Source of the DNA: a virus
Length of the DNA stretch: 64,000 nt
IMG/VR virus record: IMGVR_UViG_3300032313_000840
Location: 17,932 to 81,931 of that record
Direction: 5' to 3' (one strand)
Position numbers and translations under genes: made by a program. Below, piece after piece: positions 9,237 to 17,655 of the stretch (positions within the stretch are counted from its first letter, which is position 1; each line of letters opens with the position of its first letter). The notes under the pieces were generated by a model. It did no database searches. It worked only from the letters and a program-made list of their open reading frames with translations, and was not told where the DNA came from.

Positions 9237-9402
9237 TAGGCAATCTCACTTGCTTGACTGAAATAGGTAGTTGGCCATTCGCGTCAAGCGCACGAAGAGT
9301 ACCAACTTTAGCCTCCATGAGGCTCTTGTGACGGTTATTACGAAGACGGGTCTTACGCTTTCTATGCGTCCGAGAAGTTACACGTTGTTTTGAATTAGGC
9401 AT
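9229..9402 (-). CDS. small very basic protein
   Basis: 57 residues, first gene of the leftward operon. The N-terminal half is extremely rich in Arg/Lys (HRKRKTRLRNNRHK), which suggests RNA or ribosome binding and recalls small ribosomal proteins, though I could not assign one. The start is fixed by a sigma70-type promoter whose -10 box ends 6 bases upstream, so the mRNA is probably leaderless. Confidence 0.65.
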   Translation of the reverse strand: MPNSKQRVTSRTHRKRKTRLRNNRHKSLMEAKVGTLRALDANGQLPISVKQVRLPNG

Positions 9403-9436
9403 ATGAATAGTATACTCCTTATTTATGGCCTGTCAA
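9403..9436 (-). promoter_or_regulatory. sigma70-type promoter, leaderless arrangement
   Basis: TTGACA (9431-9436), 16-base spacer, TATACT (9409-9414), then 6 bases to the ATG at 9402. Confidence 0.8.
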
Positions 9437-9440
9437 ATAA

Positions 9441-9464
9441 CAAAACCCCTTTTGAGGGGGGTTC
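9441..9464 (-). terminator. intrinsic terminator of the tmRNA gene
   Basis: On the minus strand, ACCCCCC-TCAAAA-GGGGT followed by TTTG and TTATTTG, after the tmRNA coding piece. Confidence 0.7.
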
Positions 9465-9785
9465 AGGGTCGATTCAGATGCGGGAGACCAAACCCCACTG
9501 CTTCAAGCAGCCATTGCTAATTGGTTAGCAATTATTTTTTGCAACTGTTTATTTGCGACACTTGTTACCCGTGTCGGGTATCTCCTTCTTCATTACTTTG
9601 CGCCAATCTATTCCTTTCGACCCCGGTGACCCGAAGCCTAGGACTTCGGGAAATGCCCCGCTGCTACGAGGACTTGATTCGCCGTTTTCAGAGGATTGCA
9701 GATTCTCTGACTTAGGCTAATGGAGTCGGGGGGATTCGAACCCCCGTCTTGTACGCATTTCAATCCAATATCAACAATACCATTT
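9465..9785 (-). ncRNA. ssrA: circularly permuted (two-piece) tmRNA
   Basis: Read on the minus strand. The acceptor piece comes first: a T-arm with loop TTCGAAT, then CGACTCC plus discriminator A ending at 9721, with no encoded CCA. An intervening segment (9720-9625) follows, then the coding piece starting GGGGTCG at 9624, which pairs with CGACTCC over 7 bp (one G-U). A P2-type helix joins TTGGCGCA (9606-9599) to TGCGTACAA (9757-9749) with one bulge. TACCC/GGGTA with loop GACAC pairing to GTGTC forms an H-type pseudoknot at 9580-9557. It abuts the resume codon GCA (9556) of an in-frame tag, ANKQLQKIIANQLAMAA-stop (9556-9503). tmRNA plus SmpB rescues stalled ribosomes and tags the unfinished protein. 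Permuted tmRNAs are known from alphaproteobacteria and cyanobacteria, among others. The outer ends are approximate, and there is no spacer between pseudoknot and tag, which is unusual. Confidence 0.85.
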
Positions 9786-9792
9786 TATTTAG

Positions 9793-9874
9793 TGCGAGCT
9801 GAGGGATTCGAACCCCCGTAGGCGATGCCATCTGATTTACAGTCAGACCTCGTTGGCCACTTGAGTAAACTCGC
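9793..9874 (-). tRNA. tRNA-Tyr (GTA)
   Basis: 82 nt cloverleaf: acceptor GCGAGTT/AGCTCGC, anticodon loop CTGTAAA (anticodon GTA), a class II variable arm as expected for bacterial Tyr, T-loop TTCGAAT, discriminator A, CCA not encoded. It lies just upstream of the tmRNA acceptor piece and is probably co-transcribed with it. Confidence 0.92.
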
Positions 9875-9996
9875 TAAAGTCGGGCATTGAATCCTTTTTC
9901 CAGCCCTGATCAAGGTCTGGGAAGTATAGTACTAGCCCTGCGCGTTCTTCTAAGGTATTCCGCGCCCCACCTCTGATTACTGCTAGGGTATCAGTT
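9875..9996 (-). other. structured RNA-like spacer upstream of tRNA-Tyr
   Basis: About 120 bases without a coding frame between a weak promoter (TTGACA at 10025-10030, TGTATA at 10002-10007) and tRNA-Tyr. It can form several GC-rich hairpins on the minus strand (GCGCG/CGCGC; TTCCCAG/CTGGAA; GGGC/GCCC). It lacks a T-loop, so it is not an ordinary tRNA. It could be a leader, a small RNA or a decayed tRNA; I cannot decide. Confidence 0.35.
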
Positions 9997-10031
9997 ATCC
10001 CTATACAGTTTTATAGTCTTTAATTGTCAAA

Positions 10032-10103
10032 AGCGGGAGAAGGGATTCGAACCCTCGACACTTGGTTTGGAAAACCAACACTCTACCACTGAGTTACACC
10101 CGC
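10032..10103 (-). tRNA. tRNA-Gly (TCC)
   Basis: 72 nt. Anticodon stem TTGGT/ACCAA with loop TTTCCAA (TCC), T-loop TTCGAAT, acceptor GCGGGTG/CTCCCGC with one T-T mismatch, CCA not encoded. Reads GGA. Confidence 0.9.
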
Positions 10104-10109
10104 AAAAAT

Positions 10110-10235
10110 TTACTTCTTAACCTTTTTTGCCTTCTTCTTTTTCTTGAAGATTGCTTCAAAATTCTTACCATATTGCTCCAAATTTACAGGTCTTGGAGAA
10201 CTTCCTTTTCCAGCACCATGTGATCCGTAATCCAT
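10110..10235 (-). CDS. small conserved-type phage protein
   Basis: 41 residues: MDYGSHGAGKGSSPRPVN, then LEQYGKNFEAIFKKKKKAKK. The pattern (Gly/Ser-rich head, SPRxVN, Y..NFEAIF, Lys tail) is one I know from tiny proteins of T4-like phages of unknown role. No strong ribosome binding site. It ends next to tRNA-Gly. Confidence 0.55.
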   Translation of the reverse strand: MDYGSHGAGKGSSPRPVNLEQYGKNFEAIFKKKKKAKKVKK

Positions 10236-10270
10236 GCCACTAGTATATATCATGGATACATTAAGTCAAA

Positions 10271-10278
10271 TATAAATA
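10271..10278 (+). promoter_or_regulatory. T4-type late promoter, leaderless
   Basis: Perfect TATAAATA ending 5 bases before the ATG at 10284, so the predicted +1 is the A of the ATG. Confidence 0.85.
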
Positions 10279-10283
10279 TTTGT

Positions 10284-11342
10284 ATGGCTCATAATTTATC
10301 TTCAGATCAGCAATATTTGTTATCGATGGTTCAACAGAACAATCCAGAAATTTTGTCTAAATTTTTGAATGAAGTGACACAACAAGAAAGAGAAGAATGG
10401 CAAGCAGCTAAAGAAAACCCACTAGGCGCAGTTCAATTGGCAAAAGCTCGTAAAGATATTTTGCACGCTACTCCAGACCAAAGAGCTGCATTAGCTGCTT
10501 CTGATGCCAAAGAAGCAAAAAGACAAGCTTCTGCCGCAGAACATTATCAGGATGTATTTGCCAGCATACCAGAGAATCCTAGTGAAATGACACCGCAACA
10601 GGCTGCTGAAGTAGCAATGTATAAAACTATGACTAATAAAAAACTAGGTGGGAACACAGCTAGAAAATTAAAAATAGCTGTTGAAACTAATCCTGATATT
10701 GATGTAGATAATGTACTTTCAAAAACAAATGATCACTTTCTTAGAACACAATCGGTACAGACTGGCAATCCTCCAGTTCCCAGTACACAAAATAAAGTAG
10801 CTTTGCGTTACCAAAAGAAAGCTGAAGAAAATGCACTTCCACTAGGAGATAGACCAATTTCTCCTTTCTATAAAACAACTCGTAATGAATTTCAAGCACA
10901 ATTTGGAAGAGACTTTGATGCATCAGGTGGTGCAACTCCAGCAAATATGAGAGGGTTGGTAAATATTAAAACAAATTTGGCGGGAAGATTAAAAGATATT
11001 GAAACTGGTTGGCAAGATAAAATGTCATGGGAAAAACAACTTGCTGCTGCTGGTAAATATAAAAACCAATTTGCAAAAATGGCAGCATCATTGGTAGCCA
11101 AAGGAGAAGCCGAAAAAGAAAATCCAGTTTACGATTACATACCAAGCGATTTTGATGTTCCCGAAGTTGGAAATCCAGGAGAACCCGAGGGAATGGAACG
11201 CACCCTTCCAACTAAGCCTGTAGATACTGGCCGCAAAACAGAATGGCTTTTTAGTGGTATTGGTGAACCTTTGGCTGGAGATAAACAAGCCTCAAATCTA
11301 TCTGGTAAATCAGTAAACCAAAAAATCAGTAGAATAGCGTAA
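10284..11342 (+). CDS. hypothetical late protein
   Basis: 352 residues, helical, Ala/Gln/Lys-rich, no membrane segment and no known domain. The N-terminus (SSDQQYLLSMVQQNNPEILSKFLNEV) ends in an LNE motif that could be a prohead-protease site, as in the head families seen elsewhere. A perfect late promoter places the +1 at the start codon. Probably virion or head-associated, by promoter class. Confidence 0.7.
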   Translation: MAHNLSSDQQYLLSMVQQNNPEILSKFLNEVTQQEREEWQAAKENPLGAVQLAKARKDILHATPDQRAALAASDAKEAKRQASAAEHYQDVFASIPENPSEMTPQQAAEVAMYKTMTNKKLGGNTARKLKIAVETNPDIDVDNVLSKTNDHFLRTQSVQTGNPPVPSTQNKVALRYQKKAEENALPLGDRPISPFYKTTRNEFQAQFGRDFDASGGATPANMRGLVNIKTNLAGRLKDIETGWQDKMSWEKQLAAAGKYKNQFAKMAASLVAKGEAEKENPVYDYIPSDFDVPEVGNPGEPEGMERTLPTKPVDTGRKTEWLFSGIGEPLAGDKQASNLSGKSVNQKISRIA

Positions 11343-11365
11343 TTTAAGAAAAGATAAATATTATT

Positions 11366-12019
11366 ATGAAAAACAAAGGTTATTATAGCTGGATTCATGC
11401 CATCAATCAAGCTGGCTTACAAGCCCAACAAAATGGGCGTGATATGCTCAATGAAGCCAAGGCTGGAAAGATTACAGATTCTGCCAAGAAAGCTATTATC
11501 CAAGCTCAGTTGAGTCCAACACCTGCAAAAAAATTAGGTAGTCATATTGACGATGTATACATGGGTAGTAAGGGTGCACCATTAATTACGGATCCTGTAC
11601 ATGCGAGAGAAGTTGCTGGAGCCGATGAAAAAGTATATGATGAACTTAGAGCTAAACAAATACGAAATGAAATTACAAATCCAACTCCAGCATCTATAAG
11701 TTCTGGAAAACATAGATCTGTTAGATCCGAATTTGGTGTGGAAGGTCCACATTCTGGTACAGAAGAAGTTCCATATGGAAAATTACCTTACTTTGCATGG
11801 GCTCATGATTCTAAACCAACTGATGTTGATGGAGATGGTGATGCCGATGCTAAGGATGTAATACTAGATGTATCTGATAATGTAATCGGTGATGAAGAAA
11901 CCCCAGAAGATAAGTACGAAAGAGACGAAGAAGCTCGTCGCTTGAGTGATTATAGCGGACGTACTGGAGAGATGTACGAATCACTATCTCAGAAAATCAA
12001 TAGAATTTTGAAGGGTTAA
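11366..12019 (+). CDS. hypothetical late protein with Ca-binding-like DxDGDGD loop
   Basis: 217 residues. It starts MKNKGYYSWIHAINQAGLQAQQNG, a head also known from other T4-like phage proteins. Around residues 152-165 the sequence DVDGDGDADAKDV matches the EF-hand/dockerin calcium loop. Late box GATAAATA (11353-11360) ends 5 bases before the ATG. The end overlaps the convergent gene by 4 bases. Role unknown; probably a virion protein. Confidence 0.7.
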   Translation: MKNKGYYSWIHAINQAGLQAQQNGRDMLNEAKAGKITDSAKKAIIQAQLSPTPAKKLGSHIDDVYMGSKGAPLITDPVHAREVAGADEKVYDELRAKQIRNEITNPTPASISSGKHRSVRSEFGVEGPHSGTEEVPYGKLPYFAWAHDSKPTDVDGDGDADAKDVILDVSDNVIGDEETPEDKYERDEEARRLSDYSGRTGEMYESLSQKINRILKG

Positions 12020-12222
12020 AGATCAGGATACCCGATCTCTCGGGACCATTCCCATTCTTGCCATAATAATTTAGCAAATTCGTCGTCAGGATCATGACGA
12101 CGAATTTCTATTTCTGCGATACCTTGTGCTGAGATGGCAGCATCCATTTCCCAAGATAACCAAAACCATTCCTTGGGCCGTAGTATCTGATTAGTTATCA
12201 GACAACGGATTTCTTTTGGCAT
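12016..12222 (-). CDS. hypothetical acidic protein
   Basis: 68 residues from the ATG directly after the upstream stop (TAATATG). Trp- and Asp/Glu-rich (WLSWEMDAAISAQGIAEIEIRRHDPDDEFAKLLWQEW). No family recognised. Confidence 0.6.
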   Translation of the reverse strand: MPKEIRCLITNQILRPKEWFWLSWEMDAAISAQGIAEIEIRRHDPDDEFAKLLWQEWEWSREIGYPDL

Positions 12223-12223
12223 A

Positions 12224-12496
12224 TTATAACAATATAAATGCGCAAACACCATTAATTGTAGTAACGGCATATGCTTCAATTGGAATGATGTCTTGGCGAA
12301 CAGTTGCAGAGTTATAAGTTATAGGAATATTAAATGTTGCTCCTGCTGATGGTCTGGCAGGATCTCCTGAAAATGCCCAAAAAGTTAAACCTGATGCTCC
12401 TGAACTAGCAATATTGGTAATTAATAAACCTTTATTTTTTGGAAGTCTGGCTGCGTTTGCGGTTGCACCGATTATTTGAGTATATTTGTCGTACAT
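12224..12496 (-). CDS. small beta-rich late protein
   Basis: 90 residues from MYDKYTQIIG. Late box TATAAATA on the minus strand lies 8 bases upstream. The rest (LLITNIASSGASGLTFWAFSGDP..) alternates small and hydrophobic residues like a virion beta-sandwich protein. Translationally coupled to the next gene. Confidence 0.6.
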   Translation of the reverse strand: MYDKYTQIIGATANAARLPKNKGLLITNIASSGASGLTFWAFSGDPARPSAGATFNIPITYNSATVRQDIIPIEAYAVTTINGVCAFILL

Positions 12497-12541
12497 GTTA
12501 TTAATATTTATAATAACATATAACAACCTTTATAAAGGCAC

Positions 12542-12820
12542 TTATTCAAATTTCATATCCCAAAATTTGTCTAATTCTTCTTTGGTTTTGGCATAAGAGG
12601 CTATCCATATGCAATGCCAAACTTCACCATTCTGTTTGAGCACTCCCACCTGATATCCAGAATCGATGCTGTACTGAACAGCCCTGACAATATAAGGTGT
12701 CTTTTCCTTTACTTCATTTATGAAGTTTTGAACATAATCGGGATAGATTACTTCAGGAAGTTTGGGAGCCTTTTTAATTTTGCGTTTTGGTTGAGTGGAA
12801 GTTTTTCTGATTCTTGGCAT
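12542..12820 (-). CDS. hypothetical protein with basic N-terminus
   Basis: 92 residues; 20 basic N-terminal residues (RKTSTQPKRKIKKAPK), then an ordered alpha/beta part with QVGVLKQNGEVWHCIWIASY. Its start codon abuts the late promoter of the divergent gene at 12834. No family recognised. Confidence 0.65.
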   Translation of the reverse strand: MPRIRKTSTQPKRKIKKAPKLPEVIYPDYVQNFINEVKEKTPYIVRAVQYSIDSGYQVGVLKQNGEVWHCIWIASYAKTKEELDKFWDMKFE

Positions 12821-12828
12821 GATAAATA
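12821..12828 (+). promoter_or_regulatory. T4-type late promoter, leaderless
   Basis: GATAAATA directly after the start codon of the divergent minus-strand gene, ending 5 bases before the ATG at 12834. Confidence 0.75.
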
Positions 12829-12833
12829 TTTTT

Positions 12834-13037
12834 ATGAAACAAGTAAGTGAAGGTAATGTTTACAATATGGAAACTTCTTACATGGGTCCAAATAGATCAA
12901 AAGTTGGTCTGCAAGATTGGTCCACTGAAGTTCGTAAACAATTGATGCAGCATCTGTCTGATAAGTCGCCCGAAGAAGTTGAGAAAATCATTAAAGCAAC
13001 ATTTGGAGATGTGTTAGACAAGCCCAAGGGTCTTTGA
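12834..13037 (+). CDS. hypothetical small protein
   Basis: 67 residues from MKQVSEGNV; the start is set by the late promoter 5 bases upstream. The C-terminal half (WSTEVRKQLMQHLSDKSPEEVEKIIKATFGDVL) is an amphipathic helical pair. The 3' end overlaps the convergent gene by 24 bases. Confidence 0.6.
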   Translation: MKQVSEGNVYNMETSYMGPNRSKVGLQDWSTEVRKQLMQHLSDKSPEEVEKIIKATFGDVLDKPKGL

Positions 13038-13205
13038 CAATTTTTTATTGTTTCCTTTGAAGTGGCTATCAAAATAATCCTTTAATTCTTCTTTTCTTTT
13101 CAAGAATTTGTTGTATTCTTTTGTAGTCTCTTTTCCATCGGTTTCAAGTCTACCAAGTTTGTACATGGTATGGCCATATTCGTAGATGAGTTCTTCTAGA
13201 TCCAT
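13014..13205 (-). CDS. small helical protein
   Basis: 63 residues, a charged coiled-coil-like sequence (LGRLETDGKETTKEYNKFLKRKEELKDYF). Start fixed by a sigma70-type promoter 6 bases upstream. Convergent 24-base overlap with the gene at 12834. Confidence 0.65.
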   Translation of the reverse strand: MDLEELIYEYGHTMYKLGRLETDGKETTKEYNKFLKRKEELKDYFDSHFKGNNKKLSKTLGLV

Positions 13206-13239
13206 GAATACATTATACCCTACCGGGGAAACGAGTCAA
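13206..13239 (-). promoter_or_regulatory. sigma70-type promoter, leaderless arrangement
   Basis: TTGACT (13234-13239), 16-base spacer, TATAAT (13212-13217), 6 bases to the ATG at 13205. Confidence 0.8.
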
Positions 13240-13245
13240 GAAAGG

Positions 13246-13253
13246 TATAAATA
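13246..13253 (+). promoter_or_regulatory. T4-type late promoter, leaderless
   Basis: Perfect TATAAATA ending 5 bases before the ATG at 13259; it sits back to back with the minus-strand promoter at 13206-13239. Confidence 0.85.
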
Positions 13254-13258
13254 TTTTT

Positions 13259-15409
13259 ATGACGCATCCGAATAATGATTTTATCAAGAGATTTTTGGGG
13301 GAAGACAAAGTATCTCCAGAACAGCAGAAGGCTTTGTTGAAAAAACAAAGAATGGAAAATTACTATAAGTCTCTTGAACAAAAAAATATATTAGTTGAAG
13401 AAGATAAAAAAGCAATTGATTATACTACTCGTAAGATTTTTTCAAATACCAAACCAAAAACATTGGTAGATCTTCAAGAGGCAAAAAAGGCTGCTGCACA
13501 GTGGATTGAAAAATTAACACCATATGGTGTGTTCTTTTACAATAAGGAACAAGATGTATGGATGAACAATTTTGGAGTAATTAAAAAGACTCTTGATGAA
13601 CTTATTCAAATGGTACGTTCTGGATATGAAATTGTTTCCGGAGATTCTTCCACATCCTCTGAAGTAACAACCTTACAATCATTCTTTTCAGATAGTGGGT
13701 CAAAATTAGCTCTATTTAATTCTTTGGAAGAAACAGTATCGGTGTATGGCATATCATATTCACCAGCCGTTTCTACCACACTTTTAAATATAGTTAACAT
13801 AGGTGGTATTCCTTTTAGTGGATCTTCAAATGAAAAATGTTTTGTTTCCGATGATGGGGATTATTTAGTTCTTTCATCTCCAAATAATAATTCTGTATAT
13901 TTCTTTGATGTAAATGACGATGCACTGTTGCAGACAATAACCGAAGACCAACCTTTGTTTGGATCTTTAATTGCTGTGGATAAAGATTTTTATGGTATTG
14001 CAATAAGTAGCACATATTTAAATCGCAATCCTAACGTGTATGATACAAGATTAAGTGCTCTGGGGGCATCATCAAAAGTTTCATATTATGAAAGAAATTA
14101 CGATTCTTTGGCTCCAGCATCTTTTAAAAGAGTACATAGTCATAATGCATATGGCATAATGAGGAAAACTGGTATGGAGAGAGCAAATGAGTTTTTGTTT
14201 GCTCAAAACTCCGTATCAGATCAATTTGTAGACACTGGTGTTTTTAGATCAAGTGATTTAACGTGCAAAGGATATAATTTTGCAATTGCTGCCGTAGGAC
14301 TTACAGCAGATCAGATAAATTATAAATCATTTTCTTATAACTATGACTCTCAAAGATATCTACCTTTAAGCACCTATACTGATTTGTCTGGTTTAAGTCA
14401 AGGAAGTGCTCAAATGAGACTGCAATATATCAATGGTCCATCCGCAAGTCCTGCGGTACCAACTGATGTACAATCAGCAGCTTTATTGCAAATTTTAAAT
14501 TTACCTTCAGTAAAACAATTTAGCATTGTTAGAAACATAGATGGAAATTATTATAAAGATAAGTCTTATTATATGCCGGGATGCCAAGCTCCAATTTTGA
14601 CTTACAAAAACTATGCATATAATAATTTTAAAAATCAATACGGTATAACTTACTTTAATCAAAATATTGTAGGAACATTTGCAGAAAAATCATTTATACG
14701 TGGAAATGGTCAAACAATATCAAGCTATGCCCCAGTAATTGAAGAAGAAGTAATAAATACAAAAGTTGGAATAAATGATACACATACATACCATGTTTCT
14801 CAACTTGTAACGCAAAGATCTACAAACAATATTAAAAATATTAGAATATACAGATTTTCAAATACAAACGCAGCTGGAACTAATACTTTTCATTATCAGG
14901 ATTATTCAAGGCCATCATTAGTTTCTGGTGTTACTGCAGATCCATCTTTAATAGTAAATGGTCTTATAAAAATACTTTATAAAACTTCTGATGCTTCTAC
15001 TTTAGAAAATTCATTTTTTACACAGTCATCATTAACAAATGACCAAAAAACCCAACTTGGTTTAGTTGCAACCAAATCTTATTTATCCGATCCTACTGGA
15101 TACTCTACTTCTTCTGAATTTGCATATCCAATAGATCAATCTGGTATAATAGATGGAAATATACAAAATATATATGTTAGCAATGATAATATTTTTATAA
15201 ATTTTGAAAATAAAACTTTAGTATTTAAAATATTTTCAACTGGAGCAAATATTCAAAAACCTTTAATTTATCAAACTACACTAACTGAATCACTTTATAC
15301 GTATAATTTTACATATTCTGGTACAGTTAGTTATTTTTCTAAAGAAAATAAAATTTACAAATATAATGATTTTACTTTGAGTATTGATTTAATAGGGACA
15401 ATAGGATAA
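13259..15409 (+). CDS. large virion protein, possibly fibre or appendage
   Basis: 716 residues. The first 115 are charged and helical. The remainder is Ser/Tyr/Asn-rich with short repeated beta-strand-like blocks (for example SDDGDYLVLSSPNNNSVYFFDVNDD near residue 197 and SNDNIFINFENKTLVFKIF near 640), a composition typical of beta-propeller or fibre-like virion proteins. Perfect late promoter. It is followed after 3 bases by the hydrolase-domain protein, so the two probably assemble together. No specific family recognised. Confidence 0.65.
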   Translation: MTHPNNDFIKRFLGEDKVSPEQQKALLKKQRMENYYKSLEQKNILVEEDKKAIDYTTRKIFSNTKPKTLVDLQEAKKAAAQWIEKLTPYGVFFYNKEQDVWMNNFGVIKKTLDELIQMVRSGYEIVSGDSSTSSEVTTLQSFFSDSGSKLALFNSLEETVSVYGISYSPAVSTTLLNIVNIGGIPFSGSSNEKCFVSDDGDYLVLSSPNNNSVYFFDVNDDALLQTITEDQPLFGSLIAVDKDFYGIAISSTYLNRNPNVYDTRLSALGASSKVSYYERNYDSLAPASFKRVHSHNAYGIMRKTGMERANEFLFAQNSVSDQFVDTGVFRSSDLTCKGYNFAIAAVGLTADQINYKSFSYNYDSQRYLPLSTYTDLSGLSQGSAQMRLQYINGPSASPAVPTDVQSAALLQILNLPSVKQFSIVRNIDGNYYKDKSYYMPGCQAPILTYKNYAYNNFKNQYGITYFNQNIVGTFAEKSFIRGNGQTISSYAPVIEEEVINTKVGINDTHTYHVSQLVTQRSTNNIKNIRIYRFSNTNAAGTNTFHYQDYSRPSLVSGVTADPSLIVNGLIKILYKTSDASTLENSFFTQSSLTNDQKTQLGLVATKSYLSDPTGYSTSSEFAYPIDQSGIIDGNIQNIYVSNDNIFINFENKTLVFKIFSTGANIQKPLIYQTTLTESLYTYNFTYSGTVSYFSKENKIYKYNDFTLSIDLIGTIG

Positions 15410-15412
15410 TAC

Positions 15413-17635
15413 ATGGCATTTATATCTAATTTAATATCAACGGCAGTTCCACATAATGTCGCATATGCTACATCCGAATGGCCTTATACAACCAATGATA
15501 CATTGCTTTGTACAGATCCAATTTATTTTGCAACAAATTTAACTTTATTAAATTCCTATAGAACTACTGCAGGAGTATCTACGATATCTTCTTCCAGTAT
15601 TAATGCAGGGAATGTTTATGTGTTAAAAGTATTTTTATGTGCTAGCATTGATGGAAGTTTAAATTTTGTGAATGTTGCGGCAACACAATCCTCTAATTTA
15701 ACTTCCAGCAATTTATCATCCAACATTTTTTCTCAATCACTTTCTTCATTATTTCAAAATTTAAAGCATAGTGATTTATGTGCTTCTATGACTCAAGAAG
15801 AAATTTTGCAATTATGTCGTGAATACAAAATTATTTTTAGAATTACATCACAAAGTTCTCCAGTACTCACACAGTCTGTTCAAGATGGTGATATTGTACA
15901 GGATTTTAAATTAGTTTTAGACATATCTTCTGCCGGCCCTTATGAGGTTGAATTTGAATGGCTTGATATGCTTAGTCCTTTTGATTTTACTGAAGCTGAA
16001 AGATATGCCATATATAAAAGTAATTTTAGACTTCCTGGGGCAGAAGTCCAAAGATGTTTTTACCCTAAAAATATTTCTTCTTTGACTGGCGTTCCCATTG
16101 CTATATTAATGCACGGTGGAGGCCATCAAAGTCAAATGTATGATTCATACGGTAGCCTATTAGCATCATATGGATATTTTGTAATTCAACCTACTTTTGG
16201 TGCTCCCGGAGATTATAGTGGAAGATTTTTTGGTATCTTAAAACAATTAAAAGAACAAATATCAAAAATTAAATCTGGAATTTTTTCAGGAAAGTTAAAT
16301 TACAATAAAATTGTTTTATTTGGACATAGTGCAGGTGGTGCAGCTGCTTGTAACGCAATATACTATTTGCAAGAAAATATAATAGTACCACCAGTTAGCG
16401 GTTTATCTTTTTCTGATATTTTATGTGGTATATTTTTAGAACATGCAAACCCAACCGTTCCTATTTTTTATAATAGCCCAGGATTTACATATGCCAATAT
16501 TCCTTCTATTACAATCACAGCATCTCCTTCTACAACAAACAATGCAACACCACAGTATTTTTTAAATGTAAAAGAATTAAGATCTCCTGCTTCTGCAACA
16601 GATTCTTTTAAAGCACATATTAATGTAAGACATACAGCCCATGATGATCTTGGACATCCAATATGCAGTACTCAATTATCAGTATTTTCTCCCCAAATAG
16701 AAGCAGCACCAAATGGTTCTGGTGGAATAACTTCTATAGGATATTATGTGACAGGAACAGGATATGTATTTAACTCATGTACACCAACATTAGATTGGGT
16801 ATCCCAAAATGTATTAAAGTATATAAGTATTATTTTTAAAAATAAAATTACTAATTTATTAAATAATAGTTCGAATGACTATTTGCCTTCAACAGTACAA
16901 AATTTACAAGCTAGTGCAACTATTCACCCTAAAATGACTTTAGGGTCAAATTTGTTTAATATAGATGCATTGGCAAATACTGGTGGATTTTGTGCAGGTA
17001 CCACGTATGATTTTATTAAAGAATCGTATAAATCAGACTCAACATCCACCACAAATGATTTTGTTGGATTAATAAATTCAGAATATGCAGGTGCAGTAAA
17101 TTTTAGTGATTATGTAAATCTTTATTATGATAAAGGTAATGTAGTTTTTGGTTATGACGGAACTGGAGAAAAAGGATTTACATATGCATATTCGGCTGGT
17201 TCGCCATTAGATCTTACTATAAGTAATACTGCAAAATATTTAAATGTTGTTGTAGGGCTAGCAGCATTAACATATCCAACTTCTACTTTAACAGATGTAT
17301 TATCTCAAACCTTTTATAATCATTTTTGTATACATGCTACAGATATAAACGGTCAGTCTTCTATAGTAAACAGCAAACAAAGAAACATGGGTATTCCAAA
17401 TTCAAATAAAGATGGATATGCTTATTCAGATGGAGCATATATTAATAATTTAAATATTTCATCTTCTTATATGCCTGGAACAAATTTAGCATTTAATCTT
17501 CAAGATTTTAAAATAATAAATCCAAATATTGATCTTACACAAATAACAAATCTTCGATTGCGATTTAGTCCAACACATGGAACTTCTGCATTAAGTTACA
17601 ATAGATTTGTATATAATGGGATATTTTTAAGTTAA
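15413..17635 (+). CDS. virion protein with alpha/beta-hydrolase (esterase-like) domain
   Basis: 740 residues. About residues 200-470 hold an alpha/beta-hydrolase: HGGGH near 234-238 (oxyanion-hole region) and GHSAGG near 304-309 (nucleophile elbow, catalytic Ser about 306), with candidate Asp and His downstream (HDDLGHP near 410). The flanking N-terminal (1-190) and C-terminal (480-740) parts are Ser/Asn/Tyr-rich beta sequence of virion type. Linked to the upstream structural gene by 3 bases. A likely role is a receptor-modifying esterase or depolymerase on the tail; that is inference. The substrate cannot be told from the sequence. Confidence 0.72.
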   Translation: MAFISNLISTAVPHNVAYATSEWPYTTNDTLLCTDPIYFATNLTLLNSYRTTAGVSTISSSSINAGNVYVLKVFLCASIDGSLNFVNVAATQSSNLTSSNLSSNIFSQSLSSLFQNLKHSDLCASMTQEEILQLCREYKIIFRITSQSSPVLTQSVQDGDIVQDFKLVLDISSAGPYEVEFEWLDMLSPFDFTEAERYAIYKSNFRLPGAEVQRCFYPKNISSLTGVPIAILMHGGGHQSQMYDSYGSLLASYGYFVIQPTFGAPGDYSGRFFGILKQLKEQISKIKSGIFSGKLNYNKIVLFGHSAGGAAACNAIYYLQENIIVPPVSGLSFSDILCGIFLEHANPTVPIFYNSPGFTYANIPSITITASPSTTNNATPQYFLNVKELRSPASATDSFKAHINVRHTAHDDLGHPICSTQLSVFSPQIEAAPNGSGGITSIGYYVTGTGYVFNSCTPTLDWVSQNVLKYISIIFKNKITNLLNNSSNDYLPSTVQNLQASATIHPKMTLGSNLFNIDALANTGGFCAGTTYDFIKESYKSDSTSTTNDFVGLINSEYAGAVNFSDYVNLYYDKGNVVFGYDGTGEKGFTYAYSAGSPLDLTISNTAKYLNVVVGLAALTYPTSTLTDVLSQTFYNHFCIHATDINGQSSIVNSKQRNMGIPNSNKDGYAYSDGAYINNLNISSSYMPGTNLAFNLQDFKIINPNIDLTQITNLRLRFSPTHGTSALSYNRFVYNGIFLS

Positions 17636-17655
17636 TATCTTTAAATTTATTCAAA

